Shown here piece by piece: positions 1-6,957 of a stretch of DNA of 15,588 nucleotides (positions are counted from its first letter, which is position 1; the number at the start of each line of letters is the position of its first letter). Below the pieces are notes generated by a model. The model did no database searches. It saw nothing but the letters and a program-made list of their open reading frames with translations, and was not told the DNA's origin. The stretch lies in assembly GCA_046765875.1 (NCBI GenBank), contig JBKPSJ010000305.1:1-15588 (forward strand), given 5' to 3'. Origin of the DNA: DASRHY01 sp046765875. GTDB lineage: Bacteria; Actinomycetota; Actinomycetes; Propionibacteriales; Kribbellaceae. The position numbers were made by a program, and so were the translations under genes.

Positions 1-2
1 GG

Positions 3-191
3 CCGATCGAGCTGACCGAGGAGGTGGCACAGGACGCGGGACGACTGGTCGCTGCACACGCTCTGCGTGGAGCCGAGGGGGTCCACCTGGCCAGCGTGCT
101 CAGCCTGGTCGGGGCGAATCCGGTGGTCTCCTCGTGGGACAGGCGGTTGTCGGCGGGTGCGTGGGCGGAGGGGTTGCGGACGGTGCCGTAG
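3..191 (+). CDS. PIN-domain (VapC-like) toxin, 3' end only
   Basis: The frame from base 3 is open to a TAG at 189-191 and gives the last 62 residues of a protein cut by the window edge. It contains GVHLASVLSL followed by VVSSWDRRL and AWAEGLRTVP, the typical end of a PIN-domain ribonuclease of the VapC type: the helix carrying a late acidic residue, then a strand with 'WDRRL'. PIN toxins of VapBC systems cleave RNA and are neutralised by a VapB partner, which here would lie outside the window. The usual Asp before the HLA motif appears to be Glu (AEGVHLA). The stop codon directly abuts the stop of the convergent PhyH gene with no intergenic base. The family call is fairly safe; whether the gene is intact upstream cannot be seen. 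Confidence 0.72.
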   Translation, partial: PIELTEEVAQDAGRLVAAHALRGAEGVHLASVLSLVGANPVVSSWDRRLSAGAWAEGLRTVP

Positions 192-1034
192 TCACTCGTG
201 CTTGCGGGCGAGGGCGTGGACCCCGGACATCTCGACCACCGGATCGCCTTCTGCGTCCTCGGCCCACTTGCCGCAGGCGCCGCCGCCCTCGGCGACGACC
301 AGGTCGAGCGGTGTGCCGTCCATCCGGAGTACCGGGTGGTAGTACTCGGCGACCTGCTCGGCGGCACCCTCGATGTAGTGGCCGATCAACGCCCGGCGGA
401 ACCGGTCCGTGGTGACGTTAGGAGCACTGCCGTGCACCAGCGCACCATGGAAGAACAGCACGTCGCCGGGCTCGAGTATTACTGGAACGGCGGCCCACCG
501 GTTCGGCACCGGCACAGTCACATCGGTGAAGCTGACCTTGGTATCGGCCTTCTCGGTGCACAGGATCGGCCAGCGATGGCTGCCCGGTACGACGAGCAGG
601 CAGCCGTTCTCGGCGTCGGCACGATCGAGCGCCATCCATGCGGCGGCGCAGGTGCCTGGCTCGGCCCGCAGGTAGAAGTTGTCCTGGTGGACGGCCTGTC
701 CGCGCGATCCCGGCGGCTTGAAGTAGAGCATCGTCTGGACCGCGTACGGCTCGGCGCCGAGCAGGTCGGTCAGCCGGTCGCGCAGCCGGCCGTCGAGTAG
801 CCAGCGCAACGAGACCTCGTCCCAGCGGTGCATCTGCGCCATCCGCGGATACCGGCGCAGCGGGTCACGGCTGGTCGCCTTCACCCCCACGAGGTCATCC
901 ACGTACAACCCACGCCGGCGCAAGGACATGTAGTGCTCGCGAAGGTCGTCGACCTCGGCGGACGTGAACAGCCCGGCCGCGACGGTGTACCCGTCGCGCT
1001 CGAACTCCTTGGATGAAGCGCTCATGTGCACCAT
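192..1034 (-). CDS. Phytanoyl-CoA dioxygenase (PhyH) family Fe(II)/2-oxoglutarate oxygenase
   Basis: This 280-residue protein (277 if it starts at the ATG whose first base is 1025) is a cytosolic non-haem iron, 2-oxoglutarate-dependent oxygenase. Numbering from the second Met, the metal triad is His113 and Asp115 in HQDNFYL and His198 in HGALVHGSAPN; an Arg near 208-211 (RFRRAL) is the expected 2-oxoglutarate ligand. The N-terminal FERDGYTVAAGLF opening and the PGSHRWP segment are typical of the family. Members hydroxylate very different substrates (acyl-CoAs, osmolytes, natural products), so the substrate cannot be named. It is divergent from an AraC regulator, which probably controls it, and it converges with a PIN toxin gene. 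Neither start has a strong ribosome binding site, so the first three residues are uncertain. Confidence 0.9.
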   Translation of the reverse strand: MVHMSASSKEFERDGYTVAAGLFTSAEVDDLREHYMSLRRRGLYVDDLVGVKATSRDPLRRYPRMAQMHRWDEVSLRWLLDGRLRDRLTDLLGAEPYAVQTMLYFKPPGSRGQAVHQDNFYLRAEPGTCAAAWMALDRADAENGCLLVVPGSHRWPILCTEKADTKVSFTDVTVPVPNRWAAVPVILEPGDVLFFHGALVHGSAPNVTTDRFRRALIGHYIEGAAEQVAEYYHPVLRMDGTPLDLVVAEGGGACGKWAEDAEGDPVVEMSGVHALARKHE

Positions 1035-1090
1035 CGTGTTGTCCGAGACCGCTTGGCTATAAGGCAGGATCGACGCAAGGAGTTGTCCAA
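1026..1090. promoter_or_regulatory. Divergent phyH/araC intergenic region with repeated TTGTCC
   Basis: The short gap between the two divergent starts must hold both promoters. TTGTCC occurs twice in the same orientation, at 1039-1044 and 1083-1088, 44 bases apart (about four helical turns), which would suit direct-repeat half-sites for an AraC-type protein. A TATAAG at 1058-1063 could serve as a plus-strand -10 element. AAGGAG at 1077-1082 is the ribosome binding site for a TTG start at 1091. The assignment of operators is inference. Confidence 0.35.
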
Positions 1091-1906
1091 TTGGCTCATC
1101 CAGCCTTGGCAGGTACGCCGTTGACGATCCGGCTGCACAGTGGTCCGACGTACTGGCGGTGTGAGCCGGAGTGGTTCTGGTTGTCGCGACCGCTGCCGGA
1201 CTACCTGCTGTGGTGTGTGCTCGACGGGTCCGGTCGGGTCACGCTCGATGACCGGACCAGCGAGGCAGGTCCGGGTTGGTGCGCGGTGTTCGCGCCGGGT
1301 GAGACACCGGTCGCGGGCCATGACCCGAAGCGCCCGCTGCTCGTCTTCGGCATGCACTTCGAGCTGACCACGCCGTCCGGCCGACCGGCGGCACCGGCCG
1401 AGGTGTTGCCCGCCGAGCGCTGGTGCCGGCTGCGCGACCGGGCCCTGCTCGCGGCGCTGGCGGCTCGGTCGGACGCGGGGTACCGGCGCGGTGACCGGGT
1501 CGGGCAACGGCAGGCCGAGCTCTGCCTCGAACAGATCCTCGGCATGCTGTGGGAGGACGCGGCCGGACCGCCGCCGGGCCGGGTAGACGTCGCGCTGGAC
1601 GAACTCGCCCGCACCATCCGGCAGGAGCCGACCCGGCGCTGGACGGTCGCCGAACTCGCGGCCGAGGTCGCCTTGTCGCGGGCACAGTTCACCCGCCGGT
1701 TCGTCGCGCGCTTCGGGATGCCACCGGCCCGGTACGTCGCGCGGGCCCGGATCGACCGCGCCCACCAACTCCTCACCGAGACCCGGATGTCCGTGACCCA
1801 GGTCGCATCGACTCTCGGCTACACCGACGTCGGTTACTTCAGCCGCCAATACAAATCCCACACCGGCCACCCACCCAGCACGAGCCGCACCCTGTCAGGT
1901 GCCTGA
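1091..1906 (+). CDS. AraC-family transcriptional regulator
   Basis: This is a DNA-binding regulator with an N-terminal cupin-like sensing domain and a C-terminal double helix-turn-helix. I chose the TTG at 1091 because AAGGAG lies eight bases before it and the upstream in-frame residues look unrelated to the family; this gives 271 residues. An ATG at 1013 in the same frame would overlap the divergent PhyH start. The first helix-turn-helix is near residues 184-205 (WTVAELAAEVALSRAQFTRRF) and the second near 233-256 (MSVTQVASTLGYTDVGYFSR), followed by the family's usual final helix. The N-terminal half has an AraC_binding pattern (FAPGETPVAG near 67-76). It is divergent from the PhyH oxygenase, so activation of that gene by the oxygenase substrate or a related ligand is the simplest role. 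Its last 12 bases overlap a decayed VapC gene on the other strand. Confidence 0.88.
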   Translation: MAHPALAGTPLTIRLHSGPTYWRCEPEWFWLSRPLPDYLLWCVLDGSGRVTLDDRTSEAGPGWCAVFAPGETPVAGHDPKRPLLVFGMHFELTTPSGRPAAPAEVLPAERWCRLRDRALLAALAARSDAGYRRGDRVGQRQAELCLEQILGMLWEDAAGPPPGRVDVALDELARTIRQEPTRRWTVAELAAEVALSRAQFTRRFVARFGMPPARYVARARIDRAHQLLTETRMSVTQVASTLGYTDVGYFSRQYKSHTGHPPSTSRTLSGA

Positions 1907-2210
1907 GGTCAGCAGGCGGAGTCCGTCGTACTCGGCGAAATCCTCGAAATCCTTGACGTTCAGCGTCGCCAGCGGCAAAACCTCGACCAGGCAGCATGCG
2001 GCGACAACACGACCGTGTGACGCTGCCACTCAGCAAGCGCGGATCTTCGCTGCTGTCCCCAGCGCTTCAATGTGGCGCCCTTCGTGAGTTCGCCGATCGT
2101 CACGAAGGTGATGGTCGGCGACTCGCCTGCGAGCTGACGTCTAAGCCGGCTGGGCAACTCCTGGGTCAGGCTGAATGATGCTACGTCGTGTCGAGGACGA
2201 CCCGGGTCAC
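1895..2210 (-). pseudogene. Decayed VapC (PIN-domain) toxin gene
   Basis: On the minus strand a GTG at 2210 opens VTRVVLDTT, the usual PIN start with its first Asp, but the frame then meets a TAG. A shifted frame continues as ASFSLTQELPSRL, then SPTITFVTIGELTKGA and RWGQQRRSALAEWQRHTVVL, which contains the conserved Glu. Near 1988-2000 the homology jumps frame again to ACCLVEVLPLATLNVKDFEDF and then AEYDGLRLLTSGT, ending at a TGA at 1895-1897. Compared with intact VapC proteins (about 130 residues), about 30 residues between the two parts, including the usual NDxWIA acidic segment, are missing. A frameshift plus an internal deletion should leave no active toxin. It overlaps the 3' end of the AraC gene. 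Confidence 0.75.
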
Positions 2211-2281
2211 TCGAATCCTCGGCGGCGGTCGGCGTACACGTCCGCGATGAACTCGTTGAGCACCTCGGTGCGGGCGCTTCG
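2207..2281 (-). pseudogene. VapB-like antitoxin tail (N-terminus missing)
   Basis: Just upstream of the decayed VapC start, the minus-strand frame reads SARTEVLNEFIADVYADRRRGFE and stops at a TGA (2207-2209) that overlaps the GTG of vapC. The GTGA overlap and the arginine-rich helical tail are what a VapB antitoxin gene would show. Reading upstream, the frame hits a stop within about ten codons with no start or DNA-binding domain, so only the C-terminal toxin-wrapping part survives. The identification rests mainly on position and is moderate. Confidence 0.5.
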
Positions 2282-2296
2282 CGGTGTACGCGGATA

Positions 2297-2404
2297 TCAG
2301 TAATGAGTCGTACGGTCGGCGTCGGCGCAGAACGGCTGCTCGTCGTCCAGGCGCGGGTACGGGTCGTCGTCGCGACCGCAGCCGGCGCAGGTGTATCCCT
2401 TCAA
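2297..2404 (-). CDS. Short CxxC (zinc-ribbon-like) open frame, possibly a gene remnant
   Basis: A minus-strand frame ending at a TGA (2297-2299) encodes about 35 residues from a possible TTG at 2404. It contains GYTCAGCGRDDDPYPRLDDE and then QPFCADADRTTHY. Nearly every codon third position is G or C, which is the coding pattern of this genome and argues that the frame is or was translated. The CAGC pair and a later Cys suggest a small metal-binding ribbon. No ribosome binding site is evident, and the frame is the same as that of citrate synthase beyond its stop codon. It may be the 3' remnant of a longer gene, a tiny gene, or a former extension of citrate synthase. No function is recognised. 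Confidence 0.35.
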   Translation of the reverse strand: MKGYTCAGCGRDDDPYPRLDDEQPFCADADRTTHY

Positions 2405-2443
2405 CGGCTCGACCAGACCATCCCGGGGGCGTCGACGATGGCA

Positions 2444-3556
2444 TCAGGCGCGGGCCCAGTCCGGGTTCCAGCCCACGACGTCGGTGGCGGGGCGGGGGGC
2501 TGGGCCGGAGTAGATCGCGGTGGGGCGGATCAGGCGACCGGTGCGCTTCTCCTCGAGGATGTGCGCGCTCCAGCCCGCCGTTCGGGCGCAGGTGAACATC
2601 GAGGTGAACAGCCGTGGCGGTACCTCGGCGAAGTCGAGCACGATCGCCGCCCAGAACTCCACGTTGGTCTCCAGCACCCGGTCCGGCCGGCGGTCGCGCA
2701 ACTCGGCCAGCGCCGCCTGCTCCAACGCCACCGCCACCTCGTACCGCGGCGCCGACACCTCCTGCGCCGTCCGCCGCAGCACCCGGGCACGCGGGTCCTC
2801 GGCGCGGTACACCCGGTGCCCGAAGCCCATCAGCCGCTCGCCGGCGTCGAGCACCTCCTTGACATACGACGTGGCGTCGCCGCGGCGCTCGACCTCCTCG
2901 ATCATCGACAACACGCGCGCCGGCGCCCCGCCGTGCAGCGGGCCGGACATCGCGCCGACCGCACCCGACAGCGCCGCGGCCACATCCGCTCCGGTCGACG
3001 CGATCACCCGGGCGGTGAACGTCGACGCGTTCATCCCGTGCTCGGCGGCGGACGTCCAGTACGCGTCGACGGCATGGACATGGCGGGGATCCGGCTCACC
3101 GCGCCAGCGGATCATGAACCGCTCGACCACAGTGCCCGCCTTGTCCACCTCGCGTTGCGGCACCATCGGCAACCCGATACCGCGGGCAGCCTGCGCGACG
3201 TACGACAGCGCCATCACCGCGGCCCGGGACAGGTCGTCGCGAGCCTGAACGTCATCGATGTCATACAGCGGGCGCAACCCCCAGGCCGGTGCCAGCATCG
3301 CCAGCGCGGACTGTACGTCGACCCGCACATCGCCGGAGTGCACCGGCAACGGGAACGGCTCGGCAGGCGGCAACCCGGGGGTGAACGCGCCGTCGACCAG
3401 CAGGCCCCACACGGCCCCGAATGGCACCCGACCGACCAGGTCCTCGATGTCGACCCCGCGGTACCTCAGGGCCGAGCCCTCCCTGTCCGGCTCGGCGATC
3501 TGGGTGTCGAAAGCAACGACACCTTCCAGCCCGTGCCGCACGTGCGTGTCTGACAT
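2444..3556 (-). CDS. citA: Citrate synthase 2-type enzyme (CitA-like)
   Basis: This 370-residue enzyme condenses oxaloacetate with acetyl-CoA to citrate, the entry step of the TCA cycle; close relatives include 2-methylcitrate synthases. Substrate-binding and catalytic histidines sit in AEHGMNAST (His173), SGPLHGG (His208) and MGFGHRVY (His247). The position of the usual catalytic Asp in the NVDF motif is Glu here (Glu300 in TNVEFWAAIVLD), which as I recall is also seen in mycobacterial CitA-type proteins. The C-terminal FTCARTAGWSAHILEEKRTG is highly typical. The ATG at 3556 follows GAGGAGGAG at 3564-3572 (minus strand), a strong ribosome binding site; the open frame upstream of it has no family similarity. 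It is divergent from the amidase-pdxH pair. Confidence 0.9.
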   Translation of the reverse strand: MSDTHVRHGLEGVVAFDTQIAEPDREGSALRYRGVDIEDLVGRVPFGAVWGLLVDGAFTPGLPPAEPFPLPVHSGDVRVDVQSALAMLAPAWGLRPLYDIDDVQARDDLSRAAVMALSYVAQAARGIGLPMVPQREVDKAGTVVERFMIRWRGEPDPRHVHAVDAYWTSAAEHGMNASTFTARVIASTGADVAAALSGAVGAMSGPLHGGAPARVLSMIEEVERRGDATSYVKEVLDAGERLMGFGHRVYRAEDPRARVLRRTAQEVSAPRYEVAVALEQAALAELRDRRPDRVLETNVEFWAAIVLDFAEVPPRLFTSMFTCARTAGWSAHILEEKRTGRLIRPTAIYSGPAPRPATDVVGWNPDWARA

Positions 3557-3654
3557 CGGTCGGCTCCTCCTCACACCCGCTGCCGAACACCCGCCTGCCG
3601 ATCCATCGTGCCTTATGAGACCGGCGCCCGGCAGCGCAGCGCGGCTGACGCGCG

Positions 3655-3660
3655 TAGGCT
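3655..3660 (+). promoter_or_regulatory. -10 element TAGGCT for a leaderless amidase transcript
   Basis: TAGGCT matches the actinobacterial TANNNT -10 pattern and ends eight bases before the GTG at 3669, so transcription would begin at or next to the start codon. No clear -35 box or ribosome binding site is present. This supports GTG 3669 as the amidase start. Confidence 0.45.
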
Positions 3661-3668
3661 CACCGGAC

Positions 3669-5063
3669 GTGACACCCGAGGACATCCTGTACGAGGGTCT
3701 GGCCGGGCAGGCCGACCTGATCCGAACCAAGCAGCTGTCGTCGGTCGAGCTGACCACGCTGGCGCTCGAACGCATCCACGCGCTCGACGACGGGCTGGGC
3801 GCGTTCCGCACCGTGTTGCGCGCATCGGCCCTGCGTGAGGCGGCCGCCCGAGACGCCCAGGACATCTACGATCGCGGTCCGTTTCACGGCGTACCGGTAG
3901 CGATCAAGGACGAGAACGATGTCGCCGGGGAGGTGACGACGTACGGCGGCCTGGCCCAGCGCACGCCCGTCACCGAGGACTCCGAGACGGTACGCCGGCT
4001 CCGCGCGGCCGGTGCCGTGATCATCGGCAAGACCCGGATGTCGGAGTTCGGACAGTGGCCGTACACCGAATCGGTCGCCTTCGGCATCACCCGCAACCCG
4101 TGGGACCCCAGCCTCACGCCCGGCGGATCGAGCGGCGGCAGTGCGGTCGCAGTGGCTACTGGCATGGTCGCAGCCGCGCTCGGTGGCGACGGTGGCGGCT
4201 CGATCCGGATCCCGTCGGCCTGGTGCGGGCTGTTCGGGCTCAAGCCGCAGCGCGGCCGGGTCAGCTCGGCGCCGTACTCGTCGTTGTGGAACGCACTCGG
4301 TACGACCGGCCCGCTGACCCGCCGCGTCCTCGACTCCGCGCTGTTGTACGACGTCATCCACGGCGCCACCGCGCAGGATCGATGGCACGCGATCGAGCCG
4401 GTCGTGTCGTACGTCGACCAGTTGCGCGAGCCGGTGCCGTCACTGCGGATCGGGATCATCGAGAAGCCGGCGCTGCCGTGGATCGCGCTCGATCCGGACC
4501 AGCGGGTCGCGCTGACCCGGACCGCCGAACTGCTGGAGGAGTTCGGCCACACTATCGAGCACGTACGCCGCCGGCTGCCGAACCACGGCCCGTCGTTCAC
4601 ACCGCAGTACTTCGGGGCGGTACGGGACGAGGCTCGGCTGGTGGAGGACCCGGCACGGCTGGAACGGCGTACCCGCAAGGCGATCCGGCTCGGCAAGATG
4701 TTTCCGGATGCGACCGTACGGTGGGCGGAGCGGCGCGGCGAAGCGCTGGCGAAGAAGGCGGACCGGCTGCTGTACGACTACGACCTGCTGCTCACTCCGA
4801 CGGTGCCGACACTGCCGCCTGCCGCGGGCATCCTCGACGGGATCGGCCCGCTCCGCGCGATCTGGCGGTCCAACCCGGCCACGGCGTACACGGCGATCTG
4901 GAACGTGACCGGCCACCCGGCGGCCGCGGTCCCGGCCGGCTTCACCCCGGCGGGCCTGCCGCTGTCGATCCAACTCGTCGGCCCGCGCGACGGCGAGGGC
5001 CTGATCCTCAAGGTCGCGGCCCAACTCGAGGCCGCCCGCCCATGGGCGGACCTGCAACCCTAG
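3669..5063 (+). CDS. Amidase signature family enzyme
   Basis: This 464-residue cytosolic hydrolase belongs to the amidase signature family, which cleaves carboxamides using a Ser-cisSer-Lys triad. The triad is visible: Lys80 in VPVAIKDEND, Ser154 in PGGSSGGSAVAVA and Ser178 in GDGGGSIRIPS. The glycine-rich signature segment is complete and the length is normal. The GTG at 3669 is chosen because similarity begins with EDILYEGLAGQADLI, and a TANNNT promoter element sits eight bases upstream; an ATG at 3615 is possible but has no ribosome binding site. The substrate cannot be read from sequence; the context (pdxH four bases downstream, citrate synthase upstream) does not define it. There is no signal peptide or GatB/GatC partner nearby, so it is unlikely to be the tRNA amidotransferase subunit. 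Confidence 0.9.
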   Translation: MTPEDILYEGLAGQADLIRTKQLSSVELTTLALERIHALDDGLGAFRTVLRASALREAAARDAQDIYDRGPFHGVPVAIKDENDVAGEVTTYGGLAQRTPVTEDSETVRRLRAAGAVIIGKTRMSEFGQWPYTESVAFGITRNPWDPSLTPGGSSGGSAVAVATGMVAAALGGDGGGSIRIPSAWCGLFGLKPQRGRVSSAPYSSLWNALGTTGPLTRRVLDSALLYDVIHGATAQDRWHAIEPVVSYVDQLREPVPSLRIGIIEKPALPWIALDPDQRVALTRTAELLEEFGHTIEHVRRRLPNHGPSFTPQYFGAVRDEARLVEDPARLERRTRKAIRLGKMFPDATVRWAERRGEALAKKADRLLYDYDLLLTPTVPTLPPAAGILDGIGPLRAIWRSNPATAYTAIWNVTGHPAAAVPAGFTPAGLPLSIQLVGPRDGEGLILKVAAQLEAARPWADLQP

Positions 5064-5067
5064 GCCC

Positions 5068-5706
5068 GTGGACCTCGAAGAGATGCGGCGGACATACGGC
5101 CTGGGGGAGCTGCTCGAGGAGCAGGTCGACCCGGACCCGGTGGCGCAGGTACGCCGCTGGCTGGACGACGCCGTCAGCTTCGGCATCGCCGAGCCGAACG
5201 CGATGGTGATCGCCACCGCGGACGCCGACGGCCGGCCCTCGGCGCGGACGGTCCTGCTCAAGCAGCTCGACGAGCGTGGGTTCGTCTTCTACACCAATCA
5301 GCAGTCCCGGAAGGGCGATGAACTCGCGGCCAATCCGCGCTGCGCGCTGGTGTTCCCGTGGCATGCGATGGAGCGCCAGGTCCGGGTGGAGGGTACGGCG
5401 GACAAGCTCAACACCGAAGAGGTCGAGACCTACTTCCGCAGCCGGCCGCGTGAGTCCCAGCTCGGCGCCTGGGCGTCACAGCAGTCGCAGCCGGTGCCGT
5501 CGCGCGAGGAACTGGACCTGCAGTACGCGTCGTACGATCGGCAGTTCCCGGAGGGCAGCGAGATCGCAGTGCCGTACTTCTGGGGCGGCTATCGGATCCG
5601 CCCGGACGTGATCGAGCTCTGGCAGGGCAGGACCGGCCGTCTCCACGACCGCCTCCGCTACCGCCGTACCGAGACCGCCTGGACCCTCGACCGCCTCCAG
5701 CCCTGA
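5068..5706 (+). CDS. pdxH: Pyridoxamine 5'-phosphate oxidase
   Basis: This 212-residue FMN enzyme oxidises pyridoxamine or pyridoxine 5'-phosphate to pyridoxal 5'-phosphate, the last step of vitamin B6 salvage. Signature segments appear in order: ARTVLLK (59-65) and YTNQQSRKG (75-83) for FMN, RQVRVEG (103-109), SRPRESQLGAWAS (125-137), and ELWQGRTGRLHDR (183-195) near the C-terminus for substrate and FMN. The length is that of the family. The GTG at 5068 lies four bases after the amidase stop; no good ribosome binding site is seen, so translation is probably coupled to the amidase. It converges with the DUF5808 gene, with one base between the stop codons. Confidence 0.95.
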   Translation: MDLEEMRRTYGLGELLEEQVDPDPVAQVRRWLDDAVSFGIAEPNAMVIATADADGRPSARTVLLKQLDERGFVFYTNQQSRKGDELAANPRCALVFPWHAMERQVRVEGTADKLNTEEVETYFRSRPRESQLGAWASQQSQPVPSREELDLQYASYDRQFPEGSEIAVPYFWGGYRIRPDVIELWQGRTGRLHDRLRYRRTETAWTLDRLQP

Positions 5707-5707
5707 C

Positions 5708-5992
5708 TCACCGCCTCCCCAGCAGCAGGGCGACGATACGACCCACGTTCACGGTCCAGCCGACACCGAAGGCATGCGGCTTGAGCAGCCGCGGGTCGTC
5801 GGGTGCCCAGACCGCTGACTTGATCCGGGCCAACGTCGGCGGCCGGAAGTCGTACGGAACTACGCCGGCGACCGTGCCGGTCCCGGTCCGCTCTTCGGCG
5901 GGTTTGCGCAGTTCGGTGACCACGGCCGCGACCACCAGGCCCACGCCGACCGCGATGCCAGTCCCACGGAACCTCTTTGTGCTGTTGCTCAT
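5708..5992 (-). CDS. Small DUF5808-type membrane protein
   Basis: The 94-residue product begins with a short basic stretch, then a hydrophobic segment at about residues 10-27 (TGIAVGVGLVVAAVV) that should form one membrane helix. The C-terminal part, DDPRLLKPHAFGVGWTVNVGR, matches the pattern of the DUF5808 domain, whose function is unknown. GAGGAG at 6001-6006 (minus strand) lies eight bases before the ATG at 5992, so the start is well supported. It sits downstream of the XRE regulator gene on the same strand, 36 bases away, and may be cotranscribed with it. Confidence 0.75.
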   Translation of the reverse strand: MSNSTKRFRGTGIAVGVGLVVAAVVTELRKPAEERTGTGTVAGVVPYDFRPPTLARIKSAVWAPDDPRLLKPHAFGVGWTVNVGRIVALLLGRR

Positions 5993-6028
5993 CGTCCGAT
6001 CTCCTCAGCGCCGGCGACCACCCCGACT

Positions 6029-6847
6029 TTAGTCCGCCGCCCGGCCGGCCAGCCGCTGCCAGGCCTCGCGCGTGGCGTCGTCGGCTGGGAAGAAAGCCTC
6101 GACCCTGAGCTCCTGGGCGGTGACGTCGATCGGCGTACCGATCGTCGACACCACAGAAAACAGATCGATCTCGATGCTGTCCACTTCGAACCGCACATCG
6201 AGCACGGGCACCGACTGCGTCGGCGGTACCGCCGGCAGCGCCGCGACATCAGGTCGCGCACGCAATTGCTGCACGAGCTCCGCGGTCGCCGGGTCGAACA
6301 CACCGCCGACCGCCTCACGTCCGGCCCGCTCGAGCAGGGTCGGTACGACCGCCTCCCAGTTCCGGACGCCGTCACGGACCGGCCCAGGCTCGATCATCAG
6401 CCGCAGGACATTGACCTCGTCGGGCATCGGCTCCGGCGCGAACAACCGGCCGAACAGGAGTCCGGTGCCGTGGTTCGCGCTGAGCACGTTCCAGCCGCGG
6501 TCCATCACCACCGCGGGATAGGGCTCGTGCTTGTCGAGCATCGACGACAGCGCCGCCTCGACCTGGCCGAGCTGGGCGCTTCCGAGCGGAGCCACCGGAT
6601 AGAGCGGAGCGAATCCGGCCGCGAGCAACAACCCGTTGCGTTCACGCAGCGGTACGTCGAGTGCCAGCGCCAGCCGCAGCACCATCTCGCGACTCGGTTG
6701 CGCCCGGCCGGTCTCGACGAAGCTGACATAGCGCGGCGTGGTGCCGGCCGCGGACGCGAGATCGAGCTGGCTGGTACGGCGTACCGCCCGCCAGTGCCGC
6801 AATACCTCCCCGAACCCGGCCGTGGCCTCCGGCAGGACAGCGCCCAT
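6029..6847 (-). CDS. XRE-family regulator with MmyB-like ligand-binding domain
   Basis: A 272-residue transcriptional regulator. Residues 12-66 form an XRE helix-turn-helix (FGEVLRHWRAVRRTSQLDLA, TTPRYVSFVETGRAQPS), and the linker NGLLLAAGFAP is characteristic of the group. The remainder resembles the MmyB-like PAS-related ligand domain (VVMDRGWNVLSANHG, ELRVEAFFPADDAT), which in this family is thought to bind a small, possibly fatty, ligand. I chose the ATG at 6847: a TANNNT element lies seven bases upstream, and the longer frame to 6919 would run through the palindrome in the promoter region. It is divergent from a CMD-family protein, a pairing common for this regulator group, and probably controls both genes. 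Confidence 0.88.
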   Translation of the reverse strand: MGAVLPEATAGFGEVLRHWRAVRRTSQLDLASAAGTTPRYVSFVETGRAQPSREMVLRLALALDVPLRERNGLLLAAGFAPLYPVAPLGSAQLGQVEAALSSMLDKHEPYPAVVMDRGWNVLSANHGTGLLFGRLFAPEPMPDEVNVLRLMIEPGPVRDGVRNWEAVVPTLLERAGREAVGGVFDPATAELVQQLRARPDVAALPAVPPTQSVPVLDVRFEVDSIEIDLFSVVSTIGTPIDVTAQELRVEAFFPADDATREAWQRLAGRAAD

Positions 6848-6854
6848 GCCGACC

Positions 6855-6860
6855 ACCCTA
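6855..6860 (-). promoter_or_regulatory. -10 element TAGGGT for a leaderless XRE transcript
   Basis: On the minus strand TAGGGT (TANNNT class) is followed by exactly seven bases and then the ATG at 6847. Transcription would start at or within a base or so of the ATG. There is no convincing -35 box. Confidence 0.45.
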
Positions 6861-6883
6861 GGCGCCGGCGTGACTCGAATCCC

Positions 6884-6898
6884 TTCCCCGGCGGGGAA
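6884..6898. promoter_or_regulatory. 15-bp palindrome, candidate operator of the XRE regulator
   Basis: TTCCCCG, one G, then CGGGGAA is a perfect inverted repeat with 7-bp arms. It sits between the divergent XRE and CMD-family genes, just upstream of the XRE -10 element at 6855-6860. Position and symmetry suit a dimeric XRE protein controlling itself and its neighbour; binding is inferred. Confidence 0.5.
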
Positions 6899-6957
6899 TC
6901 GCGCAGGGCCGCCGGACAAGCCGAGGCTGGCCGCACCAAACCGATGAGGGGACCACG

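Noticed and set aside
2303..3553. A 416-codon plus-strand open frame over citrate synthase
   Set aside because: It is exactly antisense to a well-supported enzyme gene and its translation is rich in Arg, His and Pro with no domain pattern.
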